Translations under genes and position numbers: made by a program | Source of the DNA: Gigaspora margarita | Lineage: Eukaryota > Glomeromycota > Glomeromycetes > Diversisporales > Gigasporaceae | Length of the DNA: 64,000 bases | Reading direction: 5' to 3' | NCBI GenBank assembly: GCA_009809945.1 | Contig: WTPW01000454.1 | Coordinates: 83,066 to 147,065, forward strand | The notes under the pieces: generated by a model | Told to the model about the DNA's origin: nothing | Seen by the model: the letters and a program-made list of their open reading frames with translations, nothing else | The model's database searches: none | Part shown: positions 44,635 to 56,869 of the stretch, piece by piece | Layout: each line of letters opens with the position of its first letter | How positions within the stretch are numbered: the first letter of the stretch is position 1

Positions 44635-47600
44635 CCGCAAGATGTAAGCGCTAATATTCCTTTCATTTTAAGGAATTTTTTTAATCCGTTAATTTTTTTT
44701 GAAAATTTTTTTGTTAAATCTTTTTTTTCAATTTTTTGAAGAAATTTTTAAGCAAAAAATTTTTAATTTTATTTTTTAAACGAAACTAGTCACTTCGGAT
44801 TAATAATCTAGGAAAAATATGATTTATTTAATGCATATTGTGGCAGTTGAATAGGTTGCTGTGTAAAATTTTTCGATTTCTTGGCATTGTGATTGTTGTT
44901 CGTTATTAGAAAAAATAAATTGTTAAAACTGAGGACTGAGTAAAAAAAGTCAAGTTTCTGTGGTAAAAAAAATCTAAACCGTTATATAGATTGGAATGTT
45001 GATTCTTGTCAATAAGTAAATATGAATTTATGGTTTGCACCAGTACGTTCACATGTAATGTGGAATGTTCAACTTTTTTTGATGTAACCTATATTAATTA
45101 TTCAAAATGCTATTTTAGTAGGAGTAATGAATTTCATTTGTTTGTTTTTTGAAAGGGTTAATATTTTTGCATACAATATCATTATTGTGCAAAGCGACGT
45201 TACTGACTATTAATCCCAGAATTCATCTTATGATACAAAGTCTGCGTTATAGATTAAGTTTAATTTCAACATTTATCATTATCGTTCTGACATTACTGAT
45301 CAAATTTTTAAATTCAGGTTTTATAATCTTTATAAATTTGTTCTTTCGTTGAAGGTTTCATCGTTTCATCAGGTTTAAACGTTATTTTTCTTTGAGTTTG
45401 GTTTCGCCTTCACACTAATTACATAAAAGTTTCGTGTAATCACTATGGTTTTCATCTGGTTCCAAATAAATCATCGACAGCCTCTATGAAGACACACAAT
45501 ACATTGACACTCGTTTTGCAGATGGTTATTTTACTGATAATCAATTCAGGTAAGTTTGTTTCGTAGACAATGTATTTCACCGACTACTCATTCACTAAAA
45601 AAATTCTAGCTATTGTCGTTAGGGTTAGGTTTTAATTAAAGTGAATCGATTTTTAATCGATTTATTTTTTCTATAGGCGCTAATTCGAGATTAATGATAG
45701 TTATTATGCATGCATGAACTATAGATTATCAATTATATCGTGATACACAGTAACTTGCGAGACGGTGAAAATTTTTCTTTAATTCTTGACCATATTTACG
45801 AACTAATTTAATATAAATATGAAGAAAATAACTTGTTTCAAATGCACAAAATAAATCAAAATAAGAATCAATGAGAAGTGGAAACGTTTTAAATCCCAAA
45901 TTTCTATTCGCTATTTATAATTAAGATTTCTATTAATAACCTCTCAATAAACGAAATTACAGAAGATCAGCATGGTATATATGTCCGGAATGGGGTATAA
46001 CCAAAAATCTATTTTATTACTATTTATACCACGAAATTAAGATTATTTCATACCCCATGCCGCACAGAACTGGTCACCAAATATTCTACTGATTCTAATC
46101 TTTTAGAATAATATTTGATCATAGTTGTCAAATTTGATTGGTGTTTTCATATTAATTAAGTATTGCAATATTCTTGATTAGATTAAACACAAATAAAAAA
46201 AAAAATAAATCACATAATCACACGTGGTCTGTAATATATCAAATATATCATCTTAAAACCGTTACAAAAACGGTTAAACACAAGCAATCAAATTTCATTG
46301 AGGATATTAGCATGACTAGGCATCATTATATAATTCTAGGAAATAAAAAAGAATCATTTGACTGATGAAATAACTTTGTCTATTTCATTGTATCTATTTT
46401 TTTTTTTATTATTTAATTCTTACATTTAGTAACAATTAATATCGTAATCTGTGACTACATATCAATTAATATCGTGCTCAGAAAATATTTTGAAATAATC
46501 GGTGATATAAATTTATCAACTAACGAATGTAACATCCAAATAATTATCGGTGAAGTGGATGTCCTATATCTTCATAACTAATATTATTTCCAATAAAAAT
46601 ATGTAAGGAATCTAAAGTATTATTTTTATGAAAAGCCTCTGCTAATTTTTTTCCTCCTTCTATACCAATATTAGCATCGTGAAGAACTAAACAATTTAGA
46701 GCTGTATTTACATGAAGAGCTTTAGCCAATAATTTTCCTCCTTCATCACCAATATTGTTACTGTCAAGAAACAAAGAAGTAAGAGTAGTATTCCTGCTAA
46801 GAGCTTCTGCTAGCGCTTTTACTCCCTCCGCATCGATGCTATTATCACTAAGACATAAAGAGGTTAGGGTAGTATTCTTGTAAAGAGCATTTGCCAATGT
46901 TTTTGCTCCTTCAGTACCAATATTATTTATGCCAAGACCTAAATAAGTCAAAGTAGAATTTATACAAAGTGCCTCTGCTAATGCATTTCCACCCTCGGAT
47001 TCAAGCTGGTTATCCCAAAGATCCAAAGAAATTAGAGTGGTGTTCATACAAAGCGTATTTGCTAACGCCTTTCCTCCTTCATCATCAATTCTATTATGGT
47101 TAAGAATTAACGAAGTTAGAGTAGTGTTTTTACAAAAAGCATTAGCTAATGCTTTCATTCCCTCCGAATCGATATTATTATTACTAAGGTCTATAGAAGT
47201 TAGAGCAATATTCTTATAAAAAGCCTCGGCTAATGCTTTCACTCCCTCCAAATCGATATTATTATTACTAAGATTTAAAAAGGTTAGAGAAGTATTCTTA
47301 TAAAGAGCCTTTGCCAATGCTTTTGTTCCTTCAATGCCAATATTATTCTTACAAAGATCTAAAAAAGTTAGGGTAGTATTCTTATCAAGTACCATTGCCA
47401 ATGCTTTTCCTCCTTCAATGCCAATATCATTGTAGCCAATATTCAAAGAAATTAGAGTATTATTCATACAAAGAGCCTCTGCCAATGCTTTTCCTCCTTC
47501 TATACTAATACCAACACTATTAAGATCTAAAGATGTTATTGTATCGTTGATGTGAAAAGCCTTTGCTAATGTTTTGCAACCCTCAGTACTAAAATTACAA

Positions 47601-48650
47601 CCTTTAAGATCTAAAGAAGTCAAAGAGGTTGTCTTGCAAAGAGCCTCCATTAATGCTTTGCTTTCTTCTATACCAAGTCGATCATAAATTTCTAATGAAG
47701 TCAGATAAGTGAATTTGCTAATAGCTTCCGTTAATGCTTTTATTCCTTCAGAGTTAAAATGATTGAAACAAATCTTTAAAGAAATAATAGTATTACATTC
47801 ACGAAGATTTTTAATTGCACTATAATAAATAGTTCCTCTAAGTTTTAAATATTTAAGTAACTTGCTTGTTCGGAGAAACATTGCGATTAAAGAACTTCTA
47901 ACGGCACTTACACGCTCATCATAATCATGAATTTTTGTTTTATAGTAACCTTCATTAAGCCAACTTGTAATTCCATTATAAAGAAACCGACCAACAAATT
48001 CAGTATAACTCGTATATTCAAATAATGGATTTGAATTATTTGGAAGAATAATTTTAAAAGGGATTAATAGAGCTTGTTCTTCAGCATTTAATGATAAAAG
48101 GCATGAACTTATAAGTTTCCTATTGTTCACATGGTTAAGTGGTTCTCTCCATAATATTGGTATAATGATTCTACACCAATGACGGTTTACGAGAAGGCAT
48201 GAAAATAGACATTTATAATTAGTCCGTAAATTATTAAAGATTTCGATAAGACATTCGTTCGGTAATGCTAACATTTTATTGTATATGTAGCAGTACAAAC
48301 ATTCGAGCGGTGTATATCAGATATTTATATTATATTTACCATGTTGTGAAACGTTATTAGCGTTACACGTACGTACGTGATCGATTTTTATTCGGCATGC
48401 AATTATAAATTTTCACCTAACATGAAAAGAATTTTACACACGTGATATAGCATTAATTATAACTCTCCCACAAAAAATTTTACCTCGTGATTTTTTTTCA
48501 ATGAAACCCAATGAAACTCCTTAGGGTTAGGGTGAGATTAGGGTAAAGTCACGTTAGGGTGTAAACTCATTTATTACCAGATATTAAATTAATATGCAGA
48601 TACCTCAGCTGAGTTCGCGATGTGTAGCATCAGTCGGTGGTCTCCCACAG
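44610..48650. repeat. Segmental duplication, copy B
   Basis: Collinear partner of 490-5085, holding the intact LRR gene. The non-coding part, 44640-46543, contains TTAGGGTTAGG at about 45616 and the uninterrupted target site (CTAATTCGAGATTAATGATAG near 45680) corresponding to the insertion point of the 1656-2298 element. About 300 bp at 46015-46310 has no counterpart in copy A. No other gene is visible in it. Confidence 0.85.
46544..48298 (-). CDS. F-box and leucine-rich-repeat (RNase-inhibitor type) protein, intact
   Basis: A single uninterrupted frame of 584 codons. The true start is probably the second Met, at 48274, because MLALPNECLIEIFNNL is conserved in the paralogue while the preceding residues are not. 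Residues about 9-55 form an F-box (LPNECLIEIFNNL..LFSCLLVNRHWCRIIIPILWREP), which binds Skp1 in SCF ubiquitin ligases. Residues about 170-575 are 14-15 repeats of 28 residues, LTSLDLSNNNI..EGxKALAEALxxNTT, the ribonuclease-inhibitor LRR class that forms a horseshoe and would select the substrate. No intron, signal peptide or membrane segment is seen. Such F-box/LRR genes are greatly expanded in Glomeromycotina. The high similarity between its repeats at DNA level favours unequal exchange and explains the rearranged paralogue. Confidence 0.92.
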   Translation of the reverse strand: MYCYIYNKMLALPNECLIEIFNNLRTNYKCLFSCLLVNRHWCRIIIPILWREPLNHVNNRKLISSCLLSLNAEEQALLIPFKIILPNNSNPLFEYTSYTEFVGRFLYNGITSWLNEGYYKTKIHDYDERVSAVRSSLIAMFLRTSKLLKYLKLRGTIYYSAIKNLRECNTIISLKICFNHFNSEGIKALTEAISKFTYLTSLEIYDRLGIEESKALMEALCKTTSLTSLDLKGCNFSTEGCKTLAKAFHINDTITSLDLNSVGISIEGGKALAEALCMNNTLISLNIGYNDIGIEGGKALAMVLDKNTTLTFLDLCKNNIGIEGTKALAKALYKNTSLTFLNLSNNNIDLEGVKALAEAFYKNIALTSIDLSNNNIDSEGMKALANAFCKNTTLTSLILNHNRIDDEGGKALANTLCMNTTLISLDLWDNQLESEGGNALAEALCINSTLTYLGLGINNIGTEGAKTLANALYKNTTLTSLCLSDNSIDAEGVKALAEALSRNTTLTSLFLDSNNIGDEGGKLLAKALHVNTALNCLVLHDANIGIEGGKKLAEAFHKNNTLDSLHIFIGNNISYEDIGHPLHR

Positions 48651-48671
48651 TGCATAATAATTCCAAAACAA

Positions 48672-48967
48672 GGGGTCGTCTAAAGCCATGTACCCACGTG
48701 ACATTTTTGTGTAAATCAACCAACCGGAGTCGCGAAATTTTGTTTACACGGATCAGCTCGAAGAAGACAAAAAACAAAAAAAAACGCAAGAACATAAAAA
48801 CGGCAGTTCAAACCTGTCTTGGGCCATTAATAAAAAATGCCGGGAAGGCAATTTTACCTTTATATCTGTCCTAATCCTAACCCCGACCCTAATGCTAAAC
48901 AGGCTCTAACCCTAATTTTAACTAAATTTTCAAAAAATCACGCGGGTACATGGCTTTAGCCATCCCC
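48672..48967. mobile_element. About 296-bp MITE with internal CCCTAA-like tract (family M2, copy 1)
   Basis: The ends GGGGTCGTCTAAAGCCATG and the inverse of CATGGCTTTAGCCATCCCC agree, continuing through TACCC(A/G)CGTGA. The interior has CCTAATCCTAACCCCGACCC. It is closely similar to 60812-61069, which lacks about 40 bp. Flanks CAAAACAAG and CAAACCGAG may be a worn target duplication. Confidence 0.8.
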
Positions 48968-48974
48968 CAAACCG

Positions 48975-49680
48975 AGCAATTGATTAAATTTTATGCCCGA
49001 TTTATGTACATTGAACTGATACTGGTTTCAACTGATTGCAATCATTTCGATCAGTTGATTTTTCATCAAATGGAAAGAATATAAAATTATTAACCAATTC
49101 AGAATATTAACCATCAAGAAGGTAACAATTATTCTGCGCCATTTTTTATGTAAACATTTTTCACCTTGTAATTGGTAAATCACCTATTCTTTTTAATTTT
49201 TAGTAAAAAGAAAAAAATTGCTTATCGGATTTATATTTAAATTTTTTAAAACTTATGCATATTTAATGAACTTTATAATTTATTTTTATATATGGTCGAC
49301 TCTATAATGAACTCTATAATAATAGTTCAATACAAAAAAACACTATGCATTCTTAATAAAACTTAATTTTTTTTGGCAAATTTTTTTCTTCTTCCAAAAT
49401 CGTCAGTTTGTTTTTAAAAAGGGTTGACTGTTAATTTTATTTTTGGATTAGAATGAAAATAATAATAAATAGTATAAATAAAATTAACAGTTTAGTAATA
49501 GAAAAAAATATTTAAAAAATAAAGAAATTCAATAAATACACTATTGTTTTTTGTACTTTAAAGATGATTTAAAGATAATTTTAAAGCAATATTACAAGCT
49601 TAAAGCTTTTATTTTGTGTATAAAAAGATAAAAAGATTTTGTGAACTTTGATTTTTTTATAAACTTATATATGAATATAA
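48975..49680. repeat. Dispersed repeat D1, copy 2
   Basis: Collinear with 27320-28070 (see there). It begins directly after the MITE at 48967. No coding sequence. Confidence 0.65.
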
Positions 49681-50206
49681 AAATAAGAAGTTTTTGAACT
49701 TTGATTTTTTATAAACTTATAATATTATATTAAAGTTTTATAGCAAATTTGAATTATAATATCTTCAGAGTTATATTAATTTCAATCTAATTGTTCTTCA
49801 ATCAGCAAAAATTAAAGAATAACATACATAGTTATTACCATTATGCACAAAAATTGGCAATTTGATGACTAATCAGATAATATCTTAATTTTGTTTAAAA
49901 ATTAGTATTTGCAGTAGTATAAATAGAAACAATATATTCTAGGCTTTTTGTTAAAATTTTTACTTAATGACAGAAAGTTAATTCTATAACAAATTGAGTT
50001 TTTTTGTGAATTATATTTTTTGAATTTTTTTTGTATGTTATACAATGATCTATGGGTAGCAATTATTGTTACTCAGCTATTCTTCATAGAACATTCATGT
50101 GATTAGCAAATATACCTTATTTAATTTTTTTTAAAACTCTTTTCAAAAAAAAAATAAAGCTTAAAATTATAAAGAAAAACAAGTAAAAAAGGGTTTATTA
50201 GAACTA
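49681..50206. other. AT-rich stretch, no feature seen
   Basis: Direct repeat of TTTGTGAACTTTGATTTTTTTATAAACTTATA-like words at about 49633-49720; nothing else. Confidence 0.4.
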
Positions 50207-51198
50207 CATATCAGCTAATTTGATTTTTTGGGTCTTTTTTCAATAAACAGTTACATAAAAATTTGCTTCTAAGTGATGTTGAAAAACTTATAAAACAAAC
50301 CACTTGTTGCAACTAACAAAAGAGCTTTTTGATGTCTAGACAAGTTAAAAACCAATAAAACTCAATAAAAGAGCTTTGTTAAGTTGTAGAAAGAAGTACT
50401 TTTACATTTGTTGAAACATTCAGGTTTTTAGAAGAGAAATATTGGTTTTGATAGGTTGGCAACTTCAAGGATAAATTCAGAAACAAATTTTTAAAAAACT
50501 GACCTTTTTAACATATATTTGGATTATAATTAATTCATGATCCTTATAAGAACCAGTAAAAAAACATAGTAAATAGTGAAGATATGTTTTCTATATATTT
50601 TTTGACTTTTTTGGAATCTGGAGTTTCCCAAAGGATAAACCAATTTTCTTCTAAGTAAACATTTCTTTTAAATTAAATAAAAGTTGTAATAGCAGTTCAA
50701 TTATTAAAATCAGCCCAGTGGACCACAAGATATGAGCATTTTTGTTTTCACAATTATATGTTTACTTTTTTGTTTATACTATATAGTCACAAAGACATAC
50801 TCATATTTCATGACCCACTAGGCTGATTTTAATAATTTAACTACGATTATGATTGAATTTTCTCTTTTACAACTTTACTTAATTTAAAAGAGATGTTTAC
50901 TTAGTAGAAAATTCGACTGTACTTTGGGAAACTCCAGATTACAAAAAAGGCAAAAAACAATAGTAAATTTTTCTATGATTTACTATGTTATTTCACTAGT
51001 TCTTGGTTCTTAGGCAGATCATGAATTAAATATTTAAGCATCATACTTTTCTATATATTTAATTATAAACACAAGAATTGTTAAAAAGGCTATTTTATGA
51101 AAATTTGTACTGCAATAAATTTTAAGTACAAAATTTCTTTGATAATACTCAATTATAATTGGTTGATTTTGGGAGTCAAAACAAATTAGCTGATATGA
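50207..51198. mobile_element. 992-bp foldback element, TA target duplication
   Basis: The ends CATATCAGCTAATTTG and the inverse of CAAATTAGCTGATATGA agree, flanked by TA. The inner arms pair through CTGGAGTTTCCCAAAG, TAAGTAAACAT.TCTTTTAAATT and AAAATCAGCC.AGTGG, centred near 50760. A separate single arm of the same family lies at about 56870-57225. Confidence 0.85.
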
Positions 51199-52550
51199 TA
51201 GGTCTTTGCTATCAAAAGTAATCAAAAAATTTGACTTTTTAAAGAAGGTAAAATAACAATAACTTTTGAAACTAGTTAAAGAGTGTTCTCAACTGCTTTA
51301 AATGACCAGTCAGAATTGGTCATGAAACAAATTTTAAATAGTAAAAATAGTTCTAAATCAATCATATTTAATATACAATTATATAATGCATTACAGAAAA
51401 GTTTATTATTCTAATTAATAAAAATAGAGGCTAAAATATTAGAGTTGTAATGATTGGCTATAATTTTTATTGATGCAATATAAAAAACAACTGTTCAAAT
51501 ACTCTATTCTTTTAAAACTATATATCTTCAAAATTATAACTAGCGTTTAAATTAAAAACTTTTATTATGAATAAAAAAAGCAGATAGTTAAAATTTACAA
51601 ATAACCAATACTTATATTCTAGTTTTTATTTCTATAAAAATAACCAACACTCATATTCAAATTTTTATTTCTTTAACATTAAATACAACAATCTCAATCA
51701 TTATTTCTTCACAAGGGTTTTACAGGCTTTATCATGATTGGCTAATTTTTGAAGATTATCTTATCATAAAAAAGTTCTATTAAAGTAATAATTTTCTGTT
51801 ACAAGATTGAATTTAAAGCCATGAATATGACTTCCTATAGTGTGAGGCAAAAAAAATTAGTAAGTTTATGTCTTACTTTATAAACTGTCAAGGTAATTCA
51901 GTAATTTACAAAGTAATTTAGAAGTTAAATAAGAAGCAACCAATTTTATCTTGAATAGGGTGTATATTAACAAATATATTAAAATTTTGTACTTGTTTGA
52001 AAAGCATGAGAAAGAACTTATTTTCTGGTAGTAGATAAAGGTATGGATTGTTAAATTAATGAATATTAAGCAACAAAATTTTTTTCTTTGCTTTTTAATT
52101 AGGTTTAGTCTTCCTAAGATCTTGTGTATTGAGAAAGTAAATGTCAAAATATGGAGAAGTATTGTAAATATGAAATGGGCATTAAATATATAAAAAAAAG
52201 TATCAAATATAGTGTATAGAGTATAGTGGTTTTAAAATCATGAAAACAGAGGAATAATCATTTGGGCTAGCTATAGAGGTGTTTTTTTTTAATTTAATTA
52301 TTTAGACTATAAAAGAATTTCTAAAGAAAAGTTATTAATTCATTTTTTTTTGTATTTAGATCTCTATGCATCTTCACAAAATTATTTATATACTTAAATC
52401 ATAGTTGTTAGACGATTTTAAAGATCTTATTATCAATAAAAATTTTCAAAAATGTTAAAATATTAAAAGATAAGTTTGAGTTTCATGTGTTTTTACTTAT
52501 TGTAGTTGATTAATTATTTTAATTTATTTATATTAATGGTTAGCATTTCA
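51199..52550. other. AT-rich stretch, no supportable gene
   Basis: The open frame on the minus strand at 51878-52147 is hydrophobic and low-complexity and looks fortuitous. A pair of CCAATACT.ATATTCTAGTTTTTATTTCT-like words lies at 51605-51675. Confidence 0.4.
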
Positions 52551-52552
52551 CT

Positions 52553-52762
52553 TTTTGTACTACCAGTAGTACAGTTAAAAAAAAATTAAAAATCTAAAAA
52601 ATTATAAATTTAAATAATTTTTATATACAAAAATCTGATAAATATACAAGAATAGCTTGGTTGAGTTTTTTTTATATTATTAATAAAGTTGTTAAGAAAA
52701 AATTTTTTTCTAAACAGTTATTTTTGGCAAATTTTGATGTACTACCAGTAGTACACAACTAT
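52553..52762. repeat. Short foldback with palindromic GTACTACCAGTAGTAC ends
   Basis: TGTACTACCAGTAGTACA occurs at about 52556 and again at about 52739, each itself almost a palindrome. A-rich and T-rich sequence faces inward, giving a possible 200-bp hairpin element. Confidence 0.5.
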
Positions 52763-53004
52763 AGTCTTAAAGTTATTAATGAATTTTATAAAATAATAGT
52801 TTGTTATATAAAAAAGATTTAAAATAAGTAATAGTTAAAAAATTATAATTCGTTATATAATAAAAATTTTAACTTATAATATAAGCTTTATGCAACAATA
52901 ATAGAAAATTACTATTTTTAGTAATTTATATGAGGTCTTTGATTTTTAGCCAAGATTTAGAATTTTTTTGTTAAATATATTTTCTAAAGAATTTTTTATT
53001 TTTT

Positions 53005-53300
53005 CGCCTATGCGATATATTGCACCCTATAAGATCTGGTGTAATGTGAAATCAAAACAATAAAATAAATTTGTTAGTTTAGGGTTAGGGTGAGGGTTAG
53101 GTTAGGGTTAGGGTAGGGCACTTTAGCAAAGTTCTAGCCCAAAATTTCGAGAGGAATTTTTTTGTTCGAGCTCGAGAGATGGTTTCATAGACAAAGTTTC
53201 GTGCTATAGCCGATTTTTGAAAAAAAATCATAATCGCTTCGATTTCACATTACACCTGATCCTGCATTATAATTGGCTGATCAGGGTGGCGATACATCAC
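53005..53300. repeat. Foldback with internal TTAGGG tract
   Basis: GGTGTAATGTGAAATC at about 53039 is mirrored by GATTTCACATTACACC at about 53240. Outside are GCACCCTATAAGATC and GATCAGGGTGGCGAT, which resemble the GCACCCT termini of 61141-61650. Between the arms lies GGGTTAGGGTGAGGGTTAGG, a TTAGGG-type tract, at about 53083-53118. Confidence 0.65.
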
Positions 53301-53529
53301 CATGGTGATAAATTATAAAATCCTTTTCTAAAATTATTAATAAAAGTTGTAGAGATTTAGTATTTAATTTTAATTTATTAAAATTTATAAAGATAAACAA
53401 ATTTATCAAAGTTTTTATAACTTTAAAATTTAAAAAATTTTATCTAATTTTTATATATAAAATCTAAACAAATATTTACTAGTAAAAGTAAGTAAAAATT
53501 TTAAATTGAAGTTATTTGTTATATATTAT

Positions 53530-54190
53530 TTTTTTTTTACTTTCACTGGTTGCTTATGTGTGCTTAACATTTTATTAATTATCAATTAACAATGTACATA
53601 TTAAACTATTTCTACGTAGTATACATCTGGCTAGTCCTATTTCAGACTGCCCAAATGCCCAGTGGGCACTGAGATTTACCCTCCCACTACCGCCTTTAGT
53701 GTATTCACTACCGATCGATATTGGTACAACTAGGAAACACCTTAGAATATTTGTGCCACAAGTTCATATAGTATCTTTTCAAACTTAGACCTTGCATTAT
53801 GTCTCGTGACTTCAGCAAATCCAAATTGGGTTCTAACTCGTTTCACTTCACTACCCAAATTTGACAATGGTAACTGCCCAATTAAGGCAACCTATAAACG
53901 CTGACAGAAGACCCAGGCTATAGACGAGGATGCATCTAGCCACACATGCACTTTTTGTGCCTAATTTAAGTAGTCTGCCTGCAGGTTCTACACTAGCTGC
54001 CATACCTACAACCCAACTATGGGAATTGTCTAATTAAGCCCTCTGATTTTCTGGCCAGCTGACAAACCACAGGTCCACAGATTTCCTTTTTAACCAGCTG
54101 GTTTTTACTATTACCTCTGAGGGAACTTGAACCGTCAACCTTCAATTTGTATCCTGGGAGCATAACTGCTATGCTATCAACCCGCAGGAC
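53530..54190 (-). mobile_element. tRNA-derived SINE (copy 2)
   Basis: The minus-strand head at 54190 reads CCTGCGGGTTGATAGCATAGCAGTTATG (A-box-like TAGCATAGCAG) followed by GACGGTTCAAGTTCC (B-box-like). The body shares GCATTATGTCTCGTGACTTCAG-type words with copy 1 at 30246-30790. The A-rich tail is at 53530-53540 (T run on plus). A perfect 13-bp direct repeat, TGTTATATATTAT, flanks it at 53517-53529 and 54191-54203. Confidence 0.9.
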
Positions 54191-54295
54191 TGTTATATAT
54201 TATATTAATTTTAATAATTTTAATTTTATTATAAACAGAACACTTATTTTTATAACTTTTATTAAAATTTTAAAAACTATATAGGGCGTTATTTT

Positions 54296-56364
54296 ATAGC
54301 AACCTGTTGCCATGGTAACCCATGATCAACCAATAAAAATTGATTACGTGTTCACATGATTAATTGATCAAATTAATCGATCATGTAATTATGTAATCGA
54401 TTTTTATTGGTCAATTTATCACTTAATAAAATTTATTAAAAGTTTATATCCCAACCAAAATAATAGTGATTAACAATTTTAATTATTAAATCAATAAAAT
54501 TACATTTTTAGAAAAAAAACTATATAAAAAAAAACTAGAAAACCTAACTGAATTTGCACTAGTACTACAACGGCAACTCTAGTACTTTAACAATATTGGC
54601 TTTGGCATTACGGCATTATGGCTTTTTTAAAACTTCTTAGTACTAACCATAGTAAATAAAAAAAACAAAAAATTAAAAACTTAAAAAAAAACACAATAAA
54701 CACTCACAATAAAAAAAAACAAAAAAAAAACAAAAAAAAACTTATCCCATAAAAAAACAATCTGTTACCCACGACTTCATCTAATGGTTTACCACACCTA
54801 ACTCGCAAACTTGAATTATATTGCTCAGCTGGGCAGTAGTAATTCTCTAACCATGAATATCTGAAAGCCTAAAAAAAAGAAAAAAAAAGAAAAAATTAAA
54901 ATTAAAAAAAAAACAAAAAAAATTAACCCACCTCACTAAAGACATTCTACTAAATTAATAAAGTCAACAAAATTAAATTCGATGAGTTGCGGCTTTACGG
55001 CTTATAGCATTATGGTTTTCTTAAAACTTTTAAGTACTATTTTATGCCCAGTTGGCATGCTAAAAAAAAGAAAAAATAAAAGAACAAATAAATAAAAAAA
55101 ACTTAAAATGAATAAAAAAAATTACAAAAACAAAAAAATAAACTTATCTTGCCCAGTTCTATAGTAGCATATTAACGGCACTAAAATGAAAAAAATTTAA
55201 AAAATTAAAAAAAAACTTTAACTATAATAGCATAAAAATGACAATAGCCTAAAAAAATTAATTAAAAAAAAAAAAACTAACCCACCTCGCTAAAAATGAT
55301 GCATAACAATGATAATAGCCTAAAAAAAATAATTAAAAAAAAAAACTAACCCACCTTGCTAAAAATGATGAAAAAAAATAAATCTTGATGTTTAAGTCAA
55401 AATAAAATCTAAAAAAAAAATTAAAAAATTAAAAAATAAAATTAAAAAAAACTAACCCACTCGCTAAAGACAATGGGTAAAAAAATAAATTTTGCCGTTT
55501 AAATTAAAGAAAACTAAAAAAAAAAAAATTAAAAAAAATTTAACCCAACTCGCGGTATTATGACTTTATCTCCAAGGACTACAACAATGAAGTATGCCTA
55601 AAAAAATATATATTAAAGGTGAAAAAAACAAAAGAAACTAAAAAAAAAACTTTTCAAGAAAAAATGGCGTTGATGCGACAATTCTAAAAGAACTCACCAA
55701 AAATAATAAAATACCACCAAAGAGCATACCAGAAGAACCCACCATAAATTGATGAAGAGACAAAAACCTACTAAACAAGCTCACCAAAAAATGACAAAAT
55801 TACTGAAAAAACCCACCGAAAAATAATGAAGACCCACCAAAGAACTTACCAGAAGAAACCACTAAAAACGGCAAGAAACTACTGAAAACAGCAAAAACTA
55901 CCGAAGTACTTATCGGAAAAACCACCAAAAATTGATGAAGAGACAAAGAACCTACTAAATGAAAACTCACTGAAAAACAACAAAGAAACCCCACCAAAAA
56001 ATAACGAAGAAGACCTACTAAAAACGAAGGAATCCTACTGAAAAACTATGAATAATGACAAAATCCCACTGAAAAACAAAAAAACCTCACCGAAAAAATG
56101 ACGAAGACCCACTGAAAATAATGAAGACCCATGAGACAGCTCTAGTAATGACTTTAGTGATGACTTCAAATAACAACTAAAGAAGACCCACAAGACAGCT
56201 CTAGTGACGACTCCAATAACGACTTCAATGATGACTTCAAACGACAACTAAAAAAAATATTCGTATTAAAAAAAATAAATAAAAAAAACAGATCATCTAT
56301 ATAATCACCAATCTAAAAAATGATTGGTCGATCATATAGAGGTCGCATAGCGACGGGTTGCTAT
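54296..56364. mobile_element. 2.07-kb A-rich TIR element with internal repeats
   Basis: The left end ATAGCAACCTGTTGCCATGG and the inverse right end ATAGCAACCCGTCGCTATGC agree, followed by GATCAACCAATAAAAA-type sequence on both arms. The left part adds a GATTAATTGATCAAATTAATC hairpin. The interior is low-complexity and A-rich. TAACCCACCTCGCTAAA recurs about five times between 54930 and 55555, and GAAGACCCACTGAAAAA/CACCAAAAA-type units recur between 55690 and 56130. No coding frame survives. TTATTTT-like sequence on both sides could be a target duplication. Confidence 0.65.
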
Positions 56365-56869
56365 TTTATTTTTGCCAATTATCTAATAAAATATTTTTTA
56401 AATAATGTTTAAAGTTTATAAAGTAACTAGTAAATACTATATAAAAATTTGATTTTACTAAATTTTCTAGACAAAAAAAAATTATATAAAATCAGAAATA
56501 GCAGTTAAAGCTATTTAACAATTGGTACATGTTATGATTACTTCAATAAAGTAGAATATAATATTTAAAAAGATAATTGATTTTTTAAATTTCTAGAAAT
56601 TACTTTTAAAAACTGTCACAATATAGTACAATATAGTATAGTGAAATCCTAACCATTAATTTAATTGATGATCTGGATAAGACTAGCACTATTACTATTT
56701 TGAAATAGTAGTAAATTTTGGGAATAAGTACAATATAAACTTTTATTATCTACATATCAGCAGATCAGCGTAACATGTCAGCTCAACCAATCATGATCAA
56801 GGATTATCAAAAAAATTTTATGCGAAAATTTATTACAAAGCGAATTTTCACAAAAACGGTCTTTTTAAC

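Noticed and set aside
47037..47219. Plus-strand 60-codon frame inside the LRR gene
   Set aside because: Antisense shadow of the 28-residue LRR repeats.
48589..48874. Two overlapping frames on opposite strands
   Set aside because: They cross the boundary of the M2 MITE; the second copy of the MITE does not preserve either frame.
51878..52147. 89-codon minus-strand frame starting MTFTFSIHKILGRLN
   Set aside because: AT-rich hydrophobic composition, no domain, no supporting context.
55800..56247. Two minus-strand frames rich in Phe, Ser, Val and Gly
   Set aside because: They are reverse complements of low-complexity A-rich repeats; composition is that of the repeat and both strands are equally open.
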